A DNA stretch of 64,000 bases from Massilia sp. PDC64 (GTDB lineage Bacteria > Pseudomonadota > Gammaproteobacteria > Burkholderiales > Burkholderiaceae_D). Below the pieces are notes generated by a model, which worked only from the letters and a program-made list of their open reading frames with translations, did not search any database and was not told where the DNA came from. Every line of letters starts with the position of its first letter. Position 1 is the stretch's first letter. Both the position numbers and the translations under genes were made by a program. Of this stretch, positions 51,904 to 59,194 are shown one piece after another. The DNA is taken from assembly GCF_900101265.1 (NCBI RefSeq), contig NZ_FMZS01000003.1, positions 496,001 through 560,000 of the forward strand, written 5' to 3'.

Positions 51904-52880
51904 GCGGACGCTCCGATGTGCGCGACGTCGAAGTCGCCCGTGATCGCATGCTTCATGGCGGCGGCCGCCAGCGCGAATCCGGCCACGTCGGCGGGCGCCA
52001 TCCCGGTCTGCAGTCCGTGCAGGACGCCGGCCGCGAAGGCGTCGCCCGTGCCGATGCGGTCGACGATGCCGGACAGCCGGTAGCTCCCGCCCGTCACGGA
52101 CGCCGTGCGGGTGTGCAGGACGGCGGACAGCTCGTGCTCGTCGGCGCCGTGGTGCACGCGGCGCGTCCAGGCCAGCAGTTCGAGGTGGGGAAACGCGGCG
52201 AACGCGGCGTGCGCCGCTTCCTGTTCGCGCGCGGCGTCCATCAGGTCGGGACGGTCGAGCGCGAGGGCGACGTCGCGCGGCCCGGTGCACACGACATCGG
52301 CCATGCGCATCGCCTCCAGCAGCAGCGGCACGCCGTCCTGGCCGGGCCCCGTCCCCGCCGTGCCGTCGAACGCGACGCGCACGCCGGCGGCGCGGGCCGC
52401 CCGCATCGCCGCGAGCACGGCCTGGGCCGGACCGTCGCCGACGGCCGGCGGAATGCCGGACACGTGCAGCCACCCGGCGCCGTCCAGCAGCGCGGGCCAG
52501 TCGTACAGGCCGGGGTCGGCCAGCGCATACGCGGAGCCCGCACGGTCATAGATGGTCTCCGAGGGGCGCGCGGCGGCGCCCGGCGTGATGAAGTACAGGC
52601 CCATGCGGCCCGGGCGCAGGCGGATGCCGGTCGTGTCCACGCCATGCGCGCGCAGGCTGTCGAGCGCCGCGCGGCCGAGGGAGTTGTCGGGCAGGACGCT
52701 GACCATCGCGGTGCGGTGGCCGAGCAGCGCGAGCGCGACGGCGACGTTCGCCTCCGTGCCGCCCGCGCACGCGTCCAGCGCGGGCGTCTGCAGCAGCATG
52801 CGGCCCGGCGGGGCGGCGAGGCGCAGCAGGATCTCGCCGAAGCAGACGATGCGGCCCGCCATGTCGGGACGGGCGCTCAT
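51900..52880 (-). CDS. kdgK: 2-keto-3-deoxygluconate kinase (PfkB family)
   Basis: A 326-residue ribokinase-fold enzyme. It carries VCFGEILLRLAAPPGRMLLQ, GGTEANVAVALALLGHRT and catalytic DRIGTGDAFAAGVLHGL, the pattern of KDG kinases that turn 2-keto-3-deoxygluconate into KDPG for the Entner-Doudoroff aldolase. It directly follows kduD with an ATGA overlap, which is the expected pathway order. The KDPG aldolase gene is not in the window. Confidence 0.87.
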   Translation of the reverse strand: MSARPDMAGRIVCFGEILLRLAAPPGRMLLQTPALDACAGGTEANVAVALALLGHRTAMVSVLPDNSLGRAALDSLRAHGVDTTGIRLRPGRMGLYFITPGAAARPSETIYDRAGSAYALADPGLYDWPALLDGAGWLHVSGIPPAVGDGPAQAVLAAMRAARAAGVRVAFDGTAGTGPGQDGVPLLLEAMRMADVVCTGPRDVALALDRPDLMDAAREQEAAHAAFAAFPHLELLAWTRRVHHGADEHELSAVLHTRTASVTGGSYRLSGIVDRIGTGDAFAAGVLHGLQTGMAPADVAGFALAAAAMKHAITGDFDVAHIGASA

Positions 52881-53632
52881 CGGGCGAGCCAGCCGCCGTC
52901 CACCGGCAGGACGATGCCGTGGACGTAGTCGCTCGCGCGGCTGGCCAGGAACACGGCGGCGCCGGCCAGGTCGCCCGGCTGGCCCCAGCGGCCGGCGGGA
53001 ATGCGCGCGAGGATGGCCGGCTCGCGCACGGGATCCGCGCGCAGGGCCGCCGTGTTGTTCGTGTCGAAGTAGCCGGGCGCGATGGCGTTGACGTTGATGC
53101 CTTGCGCGGCCCATTCGTTCGCCAGCGCGCGCGTCAGGCCCGCGACGGCGCTCTTGCTCGCCGCGTAGGCCGGCACGCGGATGCCACCCTGGAACGACAG
53201 CAGCGAGGCGATGTTGACGATCTTGCCGCCGCCGTGTTGCGCCATGTGGCGCGCCGCCGCCTGCGACAGGAAGAAGACGGATTTGAGGTTGGTGTCGATG
53301 ACGGCGTCCCAGTCCGCCTCCTCGACGTCGAGGCTGTCGGCGCGGCGGATGATGCCCGCATTGTTGACGACGATGTCGAGCCGGCCGTTCAGGGCGACCG
53401 CGGCGTCGACGACGTCGCTCACCGGCGCCGTGGTCGACAGGTCGGCGCGCACGTCGAGGAAGCTGCGGCCGAGCGCGCGCACTTGCGCGGCAGTCTCGTC
53501 CGCAGGGCTGCGCCCGGCCGCGACGATGTCGGCGCCCGCTTGTGCCAGTGCGATGGCGATCCCCTGGCCGAGGCCCGTGTTGGCGCCCGTGACGAGTGCC
53601 GTGCGGCCGGCGAGGTTGAACAGGTCGAGCAT
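52877..53632 (-). CDS. kduD: 2-dehydro-3-deoxy-D-gluconate 5-dehydrogenase (KduD)
   Basis: A 251-residue SDR: cofactor loop TGANTGLGQGIAIALAQAG, NNAGIIRRADSLD, Ser in NIASLLSFQGG, catalytic YAASKSAVAGLTRALANEWA. The RRAD segment after NNAGII is typical of KduD. It reduces 2,5-diketo-3-deoxygluconate to KDG with NADH. Located 9 bases after kduI and coupled to kdgK. Confidence 0.92.
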   Translation of the reverse strand: MLDLFNLAGRTALVTGANTGLGQGIAIALAQAGADIVAAGRSPADETAAQVRALGRSFLDVRADLSTTAPVSDVVDAAVALNGRLDIVVNNAGIIRRADSLDVEEADWDAVIDTNLKSVFFLSQAAARHMAQHGGGKIVNIASLLSFQGGIRVPAYAASKSAVAGLTRALANEWAAQGINVNAIAPGYFDTNNTAALRADPVREPAILARIPAGRWGQPGDLAGAAVFLASRASDYVHGIVLPVDGGWLAR

Positions 53633-53641
53633 GGAATCCCC

Positions 53642-54490
53642 TTATTTCAGCTGGCAGATGTCGAGGACCTTCATGTCCGTGTAGTCCAGGTTCTCGCCGC
53701 CCATCGCCCAGATGAACGCATAGTTGGCCGTGCCGGAACCCATGTGGATCGACCACGGCGGCGACACGACGGCCTGCTCGTTGGCCACGACGATGTGGCG
53801 CGCCGAATCGGGGGCGCCCATGAAGTGGAACACGCGCTGGTCGTCCTGCAGGTCGAAATAGAAATACACTTCGGACCGGCGTTCGTGTACGTGGGGCGGC
53901 ATCGTGTTCCACACGCTGCCCGTCTTTAGGATCGTCAGGCCCAGCAGCAGCTGCGCGGACTTGCACACGCCCGGGATGACGTACTGGTAGATCGTGCGCT
54001 CGTTCGATGTCGCGGCGCTGCCCCGTTCCAGCGGGATCGCCTGGGCGTGCGTGATCTTGACCAGTTCGCAGCGGACGTGTGCCGGGGTCGACGCGAGGTA
54101 GAAGCGGGCCGGGTTGCCGGCGTCCAGCGATTCGAACACGACGTCCCTGCTGCCCATCGGGACGTACAGGCCGTCGCGCGGGGCCAGTTCGAACGCCTGG
54201 CCGTCGACGGTGACCTTGCCCGTGCCGCCCGCCACATTGATGATGCCCAGCTCGCGCCGGGCCAGGAACGGCTGGCCGGCCGCGGAAGCGGGTTCCGTGT
54301 GCGCGGGCAGGGCCACGGGGCCGGCGACGGGCGCGGCGCCGCCGATGACGAAACGCTCGTCGTGGCAATAGTTCAGCGTGACGGCATCAGGCGCGAACAT
54401 CCGGTCGATCAGGTAGCGCTGGCGCAGCTGCTCGTTGCTGGCGCCCGTCATCATGTCGGGGTGGGTGGCGTAGTACGTCTTTTCGAACAC
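53642..54490 (-). CDS. kduI: 5-keto-4-deoxyuronate isomerase (KduI)
   Basis: A 282-residue cupin enzyme (family about 278) converting 5-keto-4-deoxyuronate to 2,5-diketo-3-deoxygluconate. Zinc ligands are visible in [19 protein letters not shown] and [28 protein letters not shown] start at 54490 is chosen because GAGGAGAC lies 4-6 bases upstream and the N-terminus then reads [18 protein letters not shown], typical of KduI; an upstream in-frame start would run over the operator. First gene of the leftward catabolic operon. Confidence 0.94.
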   Translation of the reverse strand: MFEKTYYATHPDMMTGASNEQLRQRYLIDRMFAPDAVTLNYCHDERFVIGGAAPVAGPVALPAHTEPASAAGQPFLARRELGIINVAGGTGKVTVDGQAFELAPRDGLYVPMGSRDVVFESLDAGNPARFYLASTPAHVRCELVKITHAQAIPLERGSAATSNERTIYQYVIPGVCKSAQLLLGLTILKTGSVWNTMPPHVHERRSEVYFYFDLQDDQRVFHFMGAPDSARHIVVANEQAVVSPPWSIHMGSGTANYAFIWAMGGENLDYTDMKVLDICQLK

Positions 54491-54530
54491 GGGTGTCTCC
54501 TCGTGCAGGTGAATATGGGGGCGAACGTCG

Positions 54531-54542
54531 GTTATCGATAAC
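54531..54542. promoter_or_regulatory. Operator site 8, GTTATCGATAAC (perfect palindrome)
   Basis: Complete 12-base palindrome one base downstream of a minus-strand -10 box TATGAT (54544-54549), the likely kduI promoter. The -35 region (TTTACT, 16-base spacer) is weak. Best copy of the site and the source of the consensus. Confidence 0.8.
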
Positions 54543-54595
54543 AATCATATCAGGGTATTTCGAAAAGTAAAACCCCGCAGCGGGCGCGCCGGCAC

Positions 54596-54711
54596 AAAAA
54601 AAATGACCCGCCCTCGACGAGGTCGAGGCGGGCCGAATACGGGTCTGGAACGTACCCGCAAGGAGATCGCCATACCGGCACGAACCGGCCATGCCCGAGC
54701 GTACAGCGCAA
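54596..54711 (-). ncRNA. Candidate small RNA (or long leader with early terminator) upstream of kduI
   Basis: Read leftwards from operator site 9, the roughly 110-base stretch can form a short GC stem (54675-54688), a second stem CGGGT/ACCCG (54640-54658, 9-base loop), then a strong terminator: arms at 54607-54618 and 54622-54632 (11 pairs, one bulge, 3-base loop) followed within a few bases by U8 (54603-54596). This is the usual layout of a Hfq- or ProQ-type small RNA. It could equally be an attenuated leader for kduI. A possible promoter is TTGATC, 17 bases, TATCGT, overlapping the operator. Confidence 0.45.
54607..54632 (-). terminator. Intrinsic terminator on the minus strand before kduI
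   Basis: Arms GTCGAGGCGGG (54622-54632) and CCCGCCCTCGAC (54607-54618), one bulged base, 3-base loop, followed on the minus strand by U8. No protein gene ends here, which implies a short non-coding transcript. Confidence 0.75.
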
Positions 54712-54723
54712 GTTAACGATAAC
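54712..54723. promoter_or_regulatory. Operator site 9, GTTAACGATAAC
   Basis: Reverse complement of site 1 exactly. Lies about 220 bases upstream of kduI, beyond the terminator, so it is positioned to control the candidate small RNA or the transcript start rather than kduI directly. Confidence 0.7.
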
Positions 54724-54838
54724 AAAACTTGTCGCGGGGATCAACAGATTTCGACGCGATCCCGTTTTTCGCCACGGCACTGAGGTTGCCAACCCGGGGC
54801 GTATCGCCGTACAGGGCGGCGACGGTGCGCCTCGCAGC

Positions 54839-55684
54839 CTACTTGCCGCCGGTCTTGCTGCTGCTGCCGGCCGGCGTCGCCGGACTGCCGAGCACCTTGC
54901 GGAGCGCGTCGGCCTGGGCGTTAGTTTCCGTGCTGTCGATCGCCTGCAGCGCCGTCATCGGCTTGCCGTAGTACGCCTCGGTCAGGCGCTGGTTGTAGCG
55001 GATGTCGTTGATGCCCACCGTGGCCGCGTTGCCGAACAATCCTTTGCTGCCGGACCATGCAACGATATCGCCCGCCGTGGAACCCTGGGCCATGCGCGCG
55101 AAGTTGACGACGGTGAGGCCGGCGTCGGCGCTCAGCGAAAAATTGTTCCGGTTGCGGAAGCTGTCGACCGCTTTCTGATTCATGAGCAGGAGGGCGATCG
55201 GTCCCCCTTCCACGCCGGCCTGCAGTCCGATGCTGAGCCCGCCGGTGTCGAAGAACACGGGGTTGCCCCACGAACCGTCCGTGCGCCGGACCATCAGCAC
55301 GCCCGCACCGCCTGCACCGCCGACGCCGAGCGCGGCGCGGCCGTACGTGGGCACGAGGAACACGCCGCGGGCGCGGCCCAGCAGCGCCGCCATGCCGGTT
55401 TCGTTGCTCATGGTGTGCACGACACCCACGGCGTCGCTGACGTGCTTGACGGCAGTCTGCTGGCGCCGCGTGGCGGAGTCGCTGTCGCTGCCGCGCGCCT
55501 GGCCGGAAGCGGCCGTCGCGGACTTCGACGGCTGGGACGACTGCGCGGTGGCAGCGGCGGTGGCGGCTGGAAGCGCGAAGGCGAGCATGAGCAGGGCGGC
55601 AAGGCCGAGCAGGGCATGCCTCAGGGCGGACCGCAGCCTGCCGGCGTGGGCCGGCGGCGTCGTGCGTGGCATCACGTGCATCAT
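54839..55684 (-). CDS. SYLF/Ysc84-domain lipid-binding protein, secreted
   Basis: A 281-residue protein with a long N-terminal hydrophobic signal (ALLGLAALLMLAFALPAATAAATA) and a Ser/Ala/Gln-rich linker before the SYLF domain (residues about 95-260: GVFLVPTYGRAALGVGGAGGAGVLMV, SIGLQAGVEGGPIALLLMNQKAV). SYLF domains bind phosphoinositides in eukaryotes; bacterial members are periplasmic or outer-membrane with unknown role. ATG at 55684 has AGGAG 7 bases upstream, so the earlier in-frame start is rejected. Confidence 0.85.
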   Translation of the reverse strand: MMHVMPRTTPPAHAGRLRSALRHALLGLAALLMLAFALPAATAAATAQSSQPSKSATAASGQARGSDSDSATRRQQTAVKHVSDAVGVVHTMSNETGMAALLGRARGVFLVPTYGRAALGVGGAGGAGVLMVRRTDGSWGNPVFFDTGGLSIGLQAGVEGGPIALLLMNQKAVDSFRNRNNFSLSADAGLTVVNFARMAQGSTAGDIVAWSGSKGLFGNAATVGINDIRYNQRLTEAYYGKPMTALQAIDSTETNAQADALRKVLGSPATPAGSSSKTGGK

Positions 55685-55796
55685 GACGTTCTCCTCGGTT
55701 CGGCCGAACGGATCGGCGATGAAGGTGGAGAATAGGAGCGCACCCGGAAGCAGGTTTGACATGTATCAGTCGTGCGCCGGTAGGTATCATCGCGCC

Positions 55797-56168
55797 ATGG
55801 TCTATCACTTACTCGCCGCCATGGTGCTGGCATTGCACCTGGGCTTCATCCTGTTCGTCATGGCGGGCGCGGCGCTCGTGGCGCGCCGGCGCCGGCTGAT
55901 GCCGCTGCACCTTGCCGCCGTCGCATGGGGCGCCGCGATCGAGGTCACCGGGGCGGCCTGCCCCCTGACCGGGCTCGAGAACCACCTCCGCATGCTGGCC
56001 GGAGCGGCCGGCTACACGGGCGGTTTCGTCGACCATTACCTGGTCGCGCTCATCTATCCGTCTGGCCTCACGCGCGACATGCAATGGGGGCTGGCGGCGG
56101 CCGTGCTGGCGTTGAATGCGATACTGTACGTGCGCATCATGCGGCGCGGCCGGGACGACCGAGGTTGA
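55797..56168 (+). CDS. DUF2784 family membrane protein
   Basis: A 123-residue protein with about four transmembrane helices (MVYHLLAAMVLALHLGFILFVM split at the N-terminus, C-terminal LAAAVLALNAILYVRIMRR). The middle WGAAIEVTGAACPLTGLEN and GGFVDHYLVALIYPSGLT segments are characteristic of DUF2784. Function unknown. Divergent from the SYLF gene; followed by the HdeD-like gene. Confidence 0.82.
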   Translation: MVYHLLAAMVLALHLGFILFVMAGAALVARRRRLMPLHLAAVAWGAAIEVTGAACPLTGLENHLRMLAGAAGYTGGFVDHYLVALIYPSGLTRDMQWGLAAAVLALNAILYVRIMRRGRDDRG

Positions 56169-56245
56169 TCCATGTCGGCCGGCGATGCGGAACCGCCGGC
56201 GCGACGGCCGCTCCAAGCACTGGACGACCGTAACCGGAGAACGTC

Positions 56246-56842
56246 ATGGAAAACATTTTTTTGCGTGCATGGTGGGTGCCAGCCCTGCGCGGGGTGCTCG
56301 GCATCGCCTTCGCGGTGCTGGCTATCGCGTGGCCGGGGCTGACGCTGCTGTCCCTTGTCGCCCTGTTCGCGGCCTACGCGATCCTGGCCGGCATCGCGTC
56401 GCTGGCGGGGGCGCTGCGCCACCGGGCGGGCGGCGACCTCCGGTGGGACGCCGTGATCCTCGGCCTGGTCAGCATCGGCGCGGGCCTCGTGGCGGCGTAC
56501 CACCCGGCGGCGACGGCGCTGCTGCTCGTCCTCATCATGGGCGCGAATGCGCTCGTGGTCGGCGTGCTCGACGTCCTGGCGGCGATCCGCCTGCGCAGGA
56601 CCATCGCGGGCGAATGGCTGCTGGCCCTGGCCGGGCTGGCGTCGATCGTCTTCGGCGCGCTCGTGTTCGCGCGGCCGGGGGCGGGCGCGCTGGCCCTCGT
56701 CTGGCTCGTGAGCCTGTACGCGTTCGTCACCGGCGCGCTGTTGCTGGGCCTGGGCCTGCGCATGCGCACGCTGGGGCGCACGCGTGACGCCGAGCACGAC
56801 CGCCGCGTCCTGCCCGACCGGCGGATGGCGCCCGCGCGCTAG
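56246..56842 (+). CDS. HdeD family (DUF308) membrane protein
   Basis: A 198-residue protein with six hydrophobic helices in three similar pairs, as in HdeD of the E. coli acid-resistance island. Recognisable pieces: WWVPALRGVLGIAFAVLAIAWPG at the N-terminus and GEWLLALAGLASIVFGALVF. The function of HdeD proteins is not established; acid or stress roles are proposed. GGAGAACGTC precedes the ATG. Confidence 0.85.
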   Translation: MENIFLRAWWVPALRGVLGIAFAVLAIAWPGLTLLSLVALFAAYAILAGIASLAGALRHRAGGDLRWDAVILGLVSIGAGLVAAYHPAATALLLVLIMGANALVVGVLDVLAAIRLRRTIAGEWLLALAGLASIVFGALVFARPGAGALALVWLVSLYAFVTGALLLGLGLRMRTLGRTRDAEHDRRVLPDRRMAPAR

Positions 56843-56911
56843 CGGGCGGGACGGGCTTGCACGGGGCCGGCCGGCATGAGATCGTATGGCGTGACGACAG
56901 GAGACGACATC

Positions 56912-57283
56912 ATGCCCGCAACCATGAAGATACCCGGTCCCGACCACCCGATCGACATCGCACCGGCGCCCGGCCGTGTGACCGTGCGCGCCGGCGGTGC
57001 CGTGATCGCCAGCAGCGACCGTGCGCTCGCGCTGCGCGAAGCGGACTATCCGCCGGTGTTGTACATCCCGCGCGAGGACGTAGCCATGGACCGCCTGAAG
57101 CGCACCGAGCGGCACACCTATTGCCCGTACAAGGGCGATTGTTCCTATTTCTCGATCGTGGACGCGGGACCGCGGGGCGAGAATGCGGTGTGGAGCTATG
57201 AAGCGCCGTATCCGGCCGTGGCCGCGATCCGTGAACACCTGGCGTTCTATCCCGACCGTGTCGATGCGATCGAGACCCGCTGA
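56912..57283 (+). CDS. DUF427 domain protein
   Basis: About 123 residues comprising one DUF427 beta-tent-like domain: GRVTVRAGGAVIASSDRALAL, YPPVLYIPREDV, and HTYCPYKGDCSYFSI with conserved Cys and Tyr. The family has no proven function. ATG at 56912 is preferred, with AGGAGAC 6-7 bases upstream, over an in-frame start at 56876. Eighteen bases upstream of the peptidase gene. Confidence 0.85.
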   Translation: MPATMKIPGPDHPIDIAPAPGRVTVRAGGAVIASSDRALALREADYPPVLYIPREDVAMDRLKRTERHTYCPYKGDCSYFSIVDAGPRGENAVWSYEAPYPAVAAIREHLAFYPDRVDAIETR

Positions 57284-57301
57284 GCGCGGCGGTGCGGTGC
57301 G

Positions 57302-58027
57302 ATGAGCGGGGTGCAGTTCGACGAGTTCACGCTGACGGGGCGTGCGCGCACGCATGTGCGGCAGTATGGGCAGACACCTGGACAGCGCCCGGGCGAGCCC
57401 CGGTTTGCGGCCCGGCCCGAGGTCGCGACTGCCTTTCTCGCGATGCGCGCGGCGGCGGCCAGGGACGGCATCGACATGCTGCCGATCGCGTCGTGGCGGC
57501 CGATCGAGGCCCAGGCCCGCAACTGGAACCGCAAGTTTTCCGGGGAGGCGACGCTGTACGATTGCCAGGGGAGACCGCGCGACTACGGGGCGCTGGCGCC
57601 GCCGGACGTCGTCCGCGCAATCCTCGGCTGGACAGGGCTGCCGGGCGCGACGCGGCGCCACTGGGGCACGGACATCGACGTGTTCGACCGCGCCGCGCAC
57701 CCGCCCGGCTACCGCACGAGACTGTTACCGGACGAGGCAGGGCCAGATGGCGTGTACGCGCGCCTGCACGCGTGGCTCGATACACACGCGGCGCGCTTCG
57801 GCTTCTTCCGCCCGTATCGCATCCGCCGGCGCGGCATGTGCCCGGAACCGTGGCACCTGAGCCATGCGCCGTCGTCGCAGGCGGCGCTGGCGGCCATCGA
57901 CATCGACATGGTCGCGCGCGCGGTCCGCGGGACGGACCTGCTGGGCCGCGAGCTCGTGCTGGAGATGCTGCCGGACATTTTCCGCGATCACGTGCTGGAC
58001 GTGGACGGTCCGCTGCCGGCGGCTTAG
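57302..58027 (+). CDS. M15-family D-alanyl-D-alanine carboxypeptidase (VanY-like)
   Basis: A 241-residue zinc peptidase of the VanY/DacY type. Zinc motif HWGTDIDVFD (His and Asp ligands) near residue 120 and the second metal/catalytic motif EPWHLSH near residue 186; the Arg of ASWRPIEAQ is a further family marker. Such enzymes trim the terminal D-Ala of peptidoglycan stems. No signal peptide is visible, so either cytoplasmic or exported without one. Its stop overlaps the convergent ATPase gene by 4 bases. Confidence 0.85.
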   Translation: MSGVQFDEFTLTGRARTHVRQYGQTPGQRPGEPRFAARPEVATAFLAMRAAAARDGIDMLPIASWRPIEAQARNWNRKFSGEATLYDCQGRPRDYGALAPPDVVRAILGWTGLPGATRRHWGTDIDVFDRAAHPPGYRTRLLPDEAGPDGVYARLHAWLDTHAARFGFFRPYRIRRRGMCPEPWHLSHAPSSQAALAAIDIDMVARAVRGTDLLGRELVLEMLPDIFRDHVLDVDGPLPAA

Positions 58028-59025
58028 TCGGCCTCCTGGCCGGCCATGCGGCCGAGGCGGTGGACGCCGCCGGCGTCGGCGCGGTCCGCGCGCACGGTCG
58101 GCGGCGTCAGGTGCAAGGTGGTGCGGGCCAGCGCGTCCATGCGCACGCCGAGCGGACGCCGCATCGGGCCGGGTTCCAGGCGGGTGGCGAACATCCACAG
58201 CACGGGGTAGTCGAGCGTGGTGGGCACGATCACGTTCAGGATCATCGCGAGTTGCCAGTCGGCGCACTGCAGGTCGTCGATCGCGACGAGCAGCGGCTGG
58301 TTCGCCGCGCGGTGCTGGACCAGCGCGCACAGGGCGGCCGTCTGCAGCAACTGGGTGGCCGGCAGGGGCCACTCCGGCGCGGGGTCGATGAGGCCGACGC
58401 AGGCATCGGCATGGACGGGCGACACGCCCAGTGCGGCGCAGCGGGCTCGCACGAGGTCGGCCAGCGGGGCGGCGTCGGTGCCGGCATCGGCCTGGAGGCC
58501 GAGCAGGGCGAGCATCAGGCTGGTGGCCGTGTGGCTGACGGGGCCGCCGGCACTGCCGCCGTCGAGCACGACGCACGTGTAGCCGCGTGCCTTCGCATCG
58601 CGGGCGCCGAAGGACAGCAGGTGCGACTTGCCGGCGCCGGCCACGCCTTGTACGTCGATGATCCGGCCGCGGCCGCCCACGTGGACGGCGTCGATGACGG
58701 CACGGCATTGCAGGCGTTCCACGTCCGCCATGTCCGACATGGGAGCCGGGGGCGGCGCCTGGCGGGTCGGTTCCGCGTCGATCAGTGTTTCGACGCCGAT
58801 GCCGTAATACGCGGCCAGGTGGCGCACGGTGCGGTAGGGCACGGGTTTGCCGGATTCGGCGCGCTTGATGGCGGCGCGGGTGAGGCATAGTCTTCGTTCC
58901 TGGAATTGTTCGGACAACGCCTCGCGTCCGCCGCGCCGCTGGCGCAGGGCTTTCAGGCTGTGCACGTCGAGCATGACGCGGGCGTCAAAGGGCTGGATGG
59001 GCGAGGAAGCGAGGTTGAATGTCAT
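58024..59025 (-). CDS. Helix-turn-helix AAA ATPase, sigma-54 controlled
   Basis: A 333-residue protein. N-terminal DNA-binding-like region (residues about 15-75, ALSEQFQERRLCLTRAAIKR and VRHLAAYYGIGVETLID), then a P-loop ATPase with Walker A GVAGAGKSHL near residue 128 and Walker B LLVAIDDLQCAD near residue 250. It resembles the ATPase module of large STAND/AAA_16 signalling proteins, but here without a C-terminal effector. A textbook sigma-54 promoter lies 48-63 bases upstream of the ATG, and a sigma-54 activator is encoded next to it in the opposite direction, so that activator is the likely regulator. Confidence 0.78.
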   Translation of the reverse strand: MTFNLASSPIQPFDARVMLDVHSLKALRQRRGGREALSEQFQERRLCLTRAAIKRAESGKPVPYRTVRHLAAYYGIGVETLIDAEPTRQAPPPAPMSDMADVERLQCRAVIDAVHVGGRGRIIDVQGVAGAGKSHLLSFGARDAKARGYTCVVLDGGSAGGPVSHTATSLMLALLGLQADAGTDAAPLADLVRARCAALGVSPVHADACVGLIDPAPEWPLPATQLLQTAALCALVQHRAANQPLLVAIDDLQCADWQLAMILNVIVPTTLDYPVLWMFATRLEPGPMRRPLGVRMDALARTTLHLTPPTVRADRADAGGVHRLGRMAGQEAD

Positions 59026-59072
59026 GGCACGTCCGGGAAAAGGCACCGCCCCGATGGCGGCGATACTCATAT

Positions 59073-59088
59073 TGCAAACGGCGTGCCA
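59073..59088 (-). promoter_or_regulatory. Sigma-54 (RpoN) promoter, -24/-12
   Basis: On the minus strand TGGCAC-GCCGT-TTGCA: -24 element at 59088-59083, -12 element at 59077-59073, exact spacing for RpoN. Points at the helix-turn-helix ATPase gene (ATG 59025), with a predicted start near 59061. Confidence 0.85.
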
Positions 59089-59159
59089 TGCCGATATCGC
59101 GGGGCGGTAGACCGGATTTCGGCCCCGCAAGGGTTTCTGCGTGTAAAATTGCCATGTTT

Positions 59160-59171
59160 TTTACATGTAAA
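59160..59171. promoter_or_regulatory. Palindrome TTTACATGTAAA between the ATPase and sigma-54 activator genes
   Basis: Perfect 12-base inverted repeat, with another TGTAAA copy at 59142-59147. It lies 72-87 bases upstream of the sigma-54 -24 element, a standard distance for an enhancer site of a bacterial enhancer-binding protein, and just before the activator gene. Confidence 0.55.
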
Positions 59172-59194
59172 GCGACAACGTTGACGTTCCGCGC

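Larger units (their letters stand above)
54491..54838. other. Regulatory gap between kduI and the SYLF gene
   Basis: About 350 bases without a supported protein gene. Holds the kduI promoter, operator sites 8 and 9, and a candidate structured small RNA with a strong minus-strand terminator between them. Confidence 0.75.

Noticed and set aside
54387..54725. 112-codon minus-strand frame covering the region before kduI
   Set aside because: TTG start inside operator 9, runs through the terminator and out of frame into kduI; the sequence looks like RNA structure, not protein.
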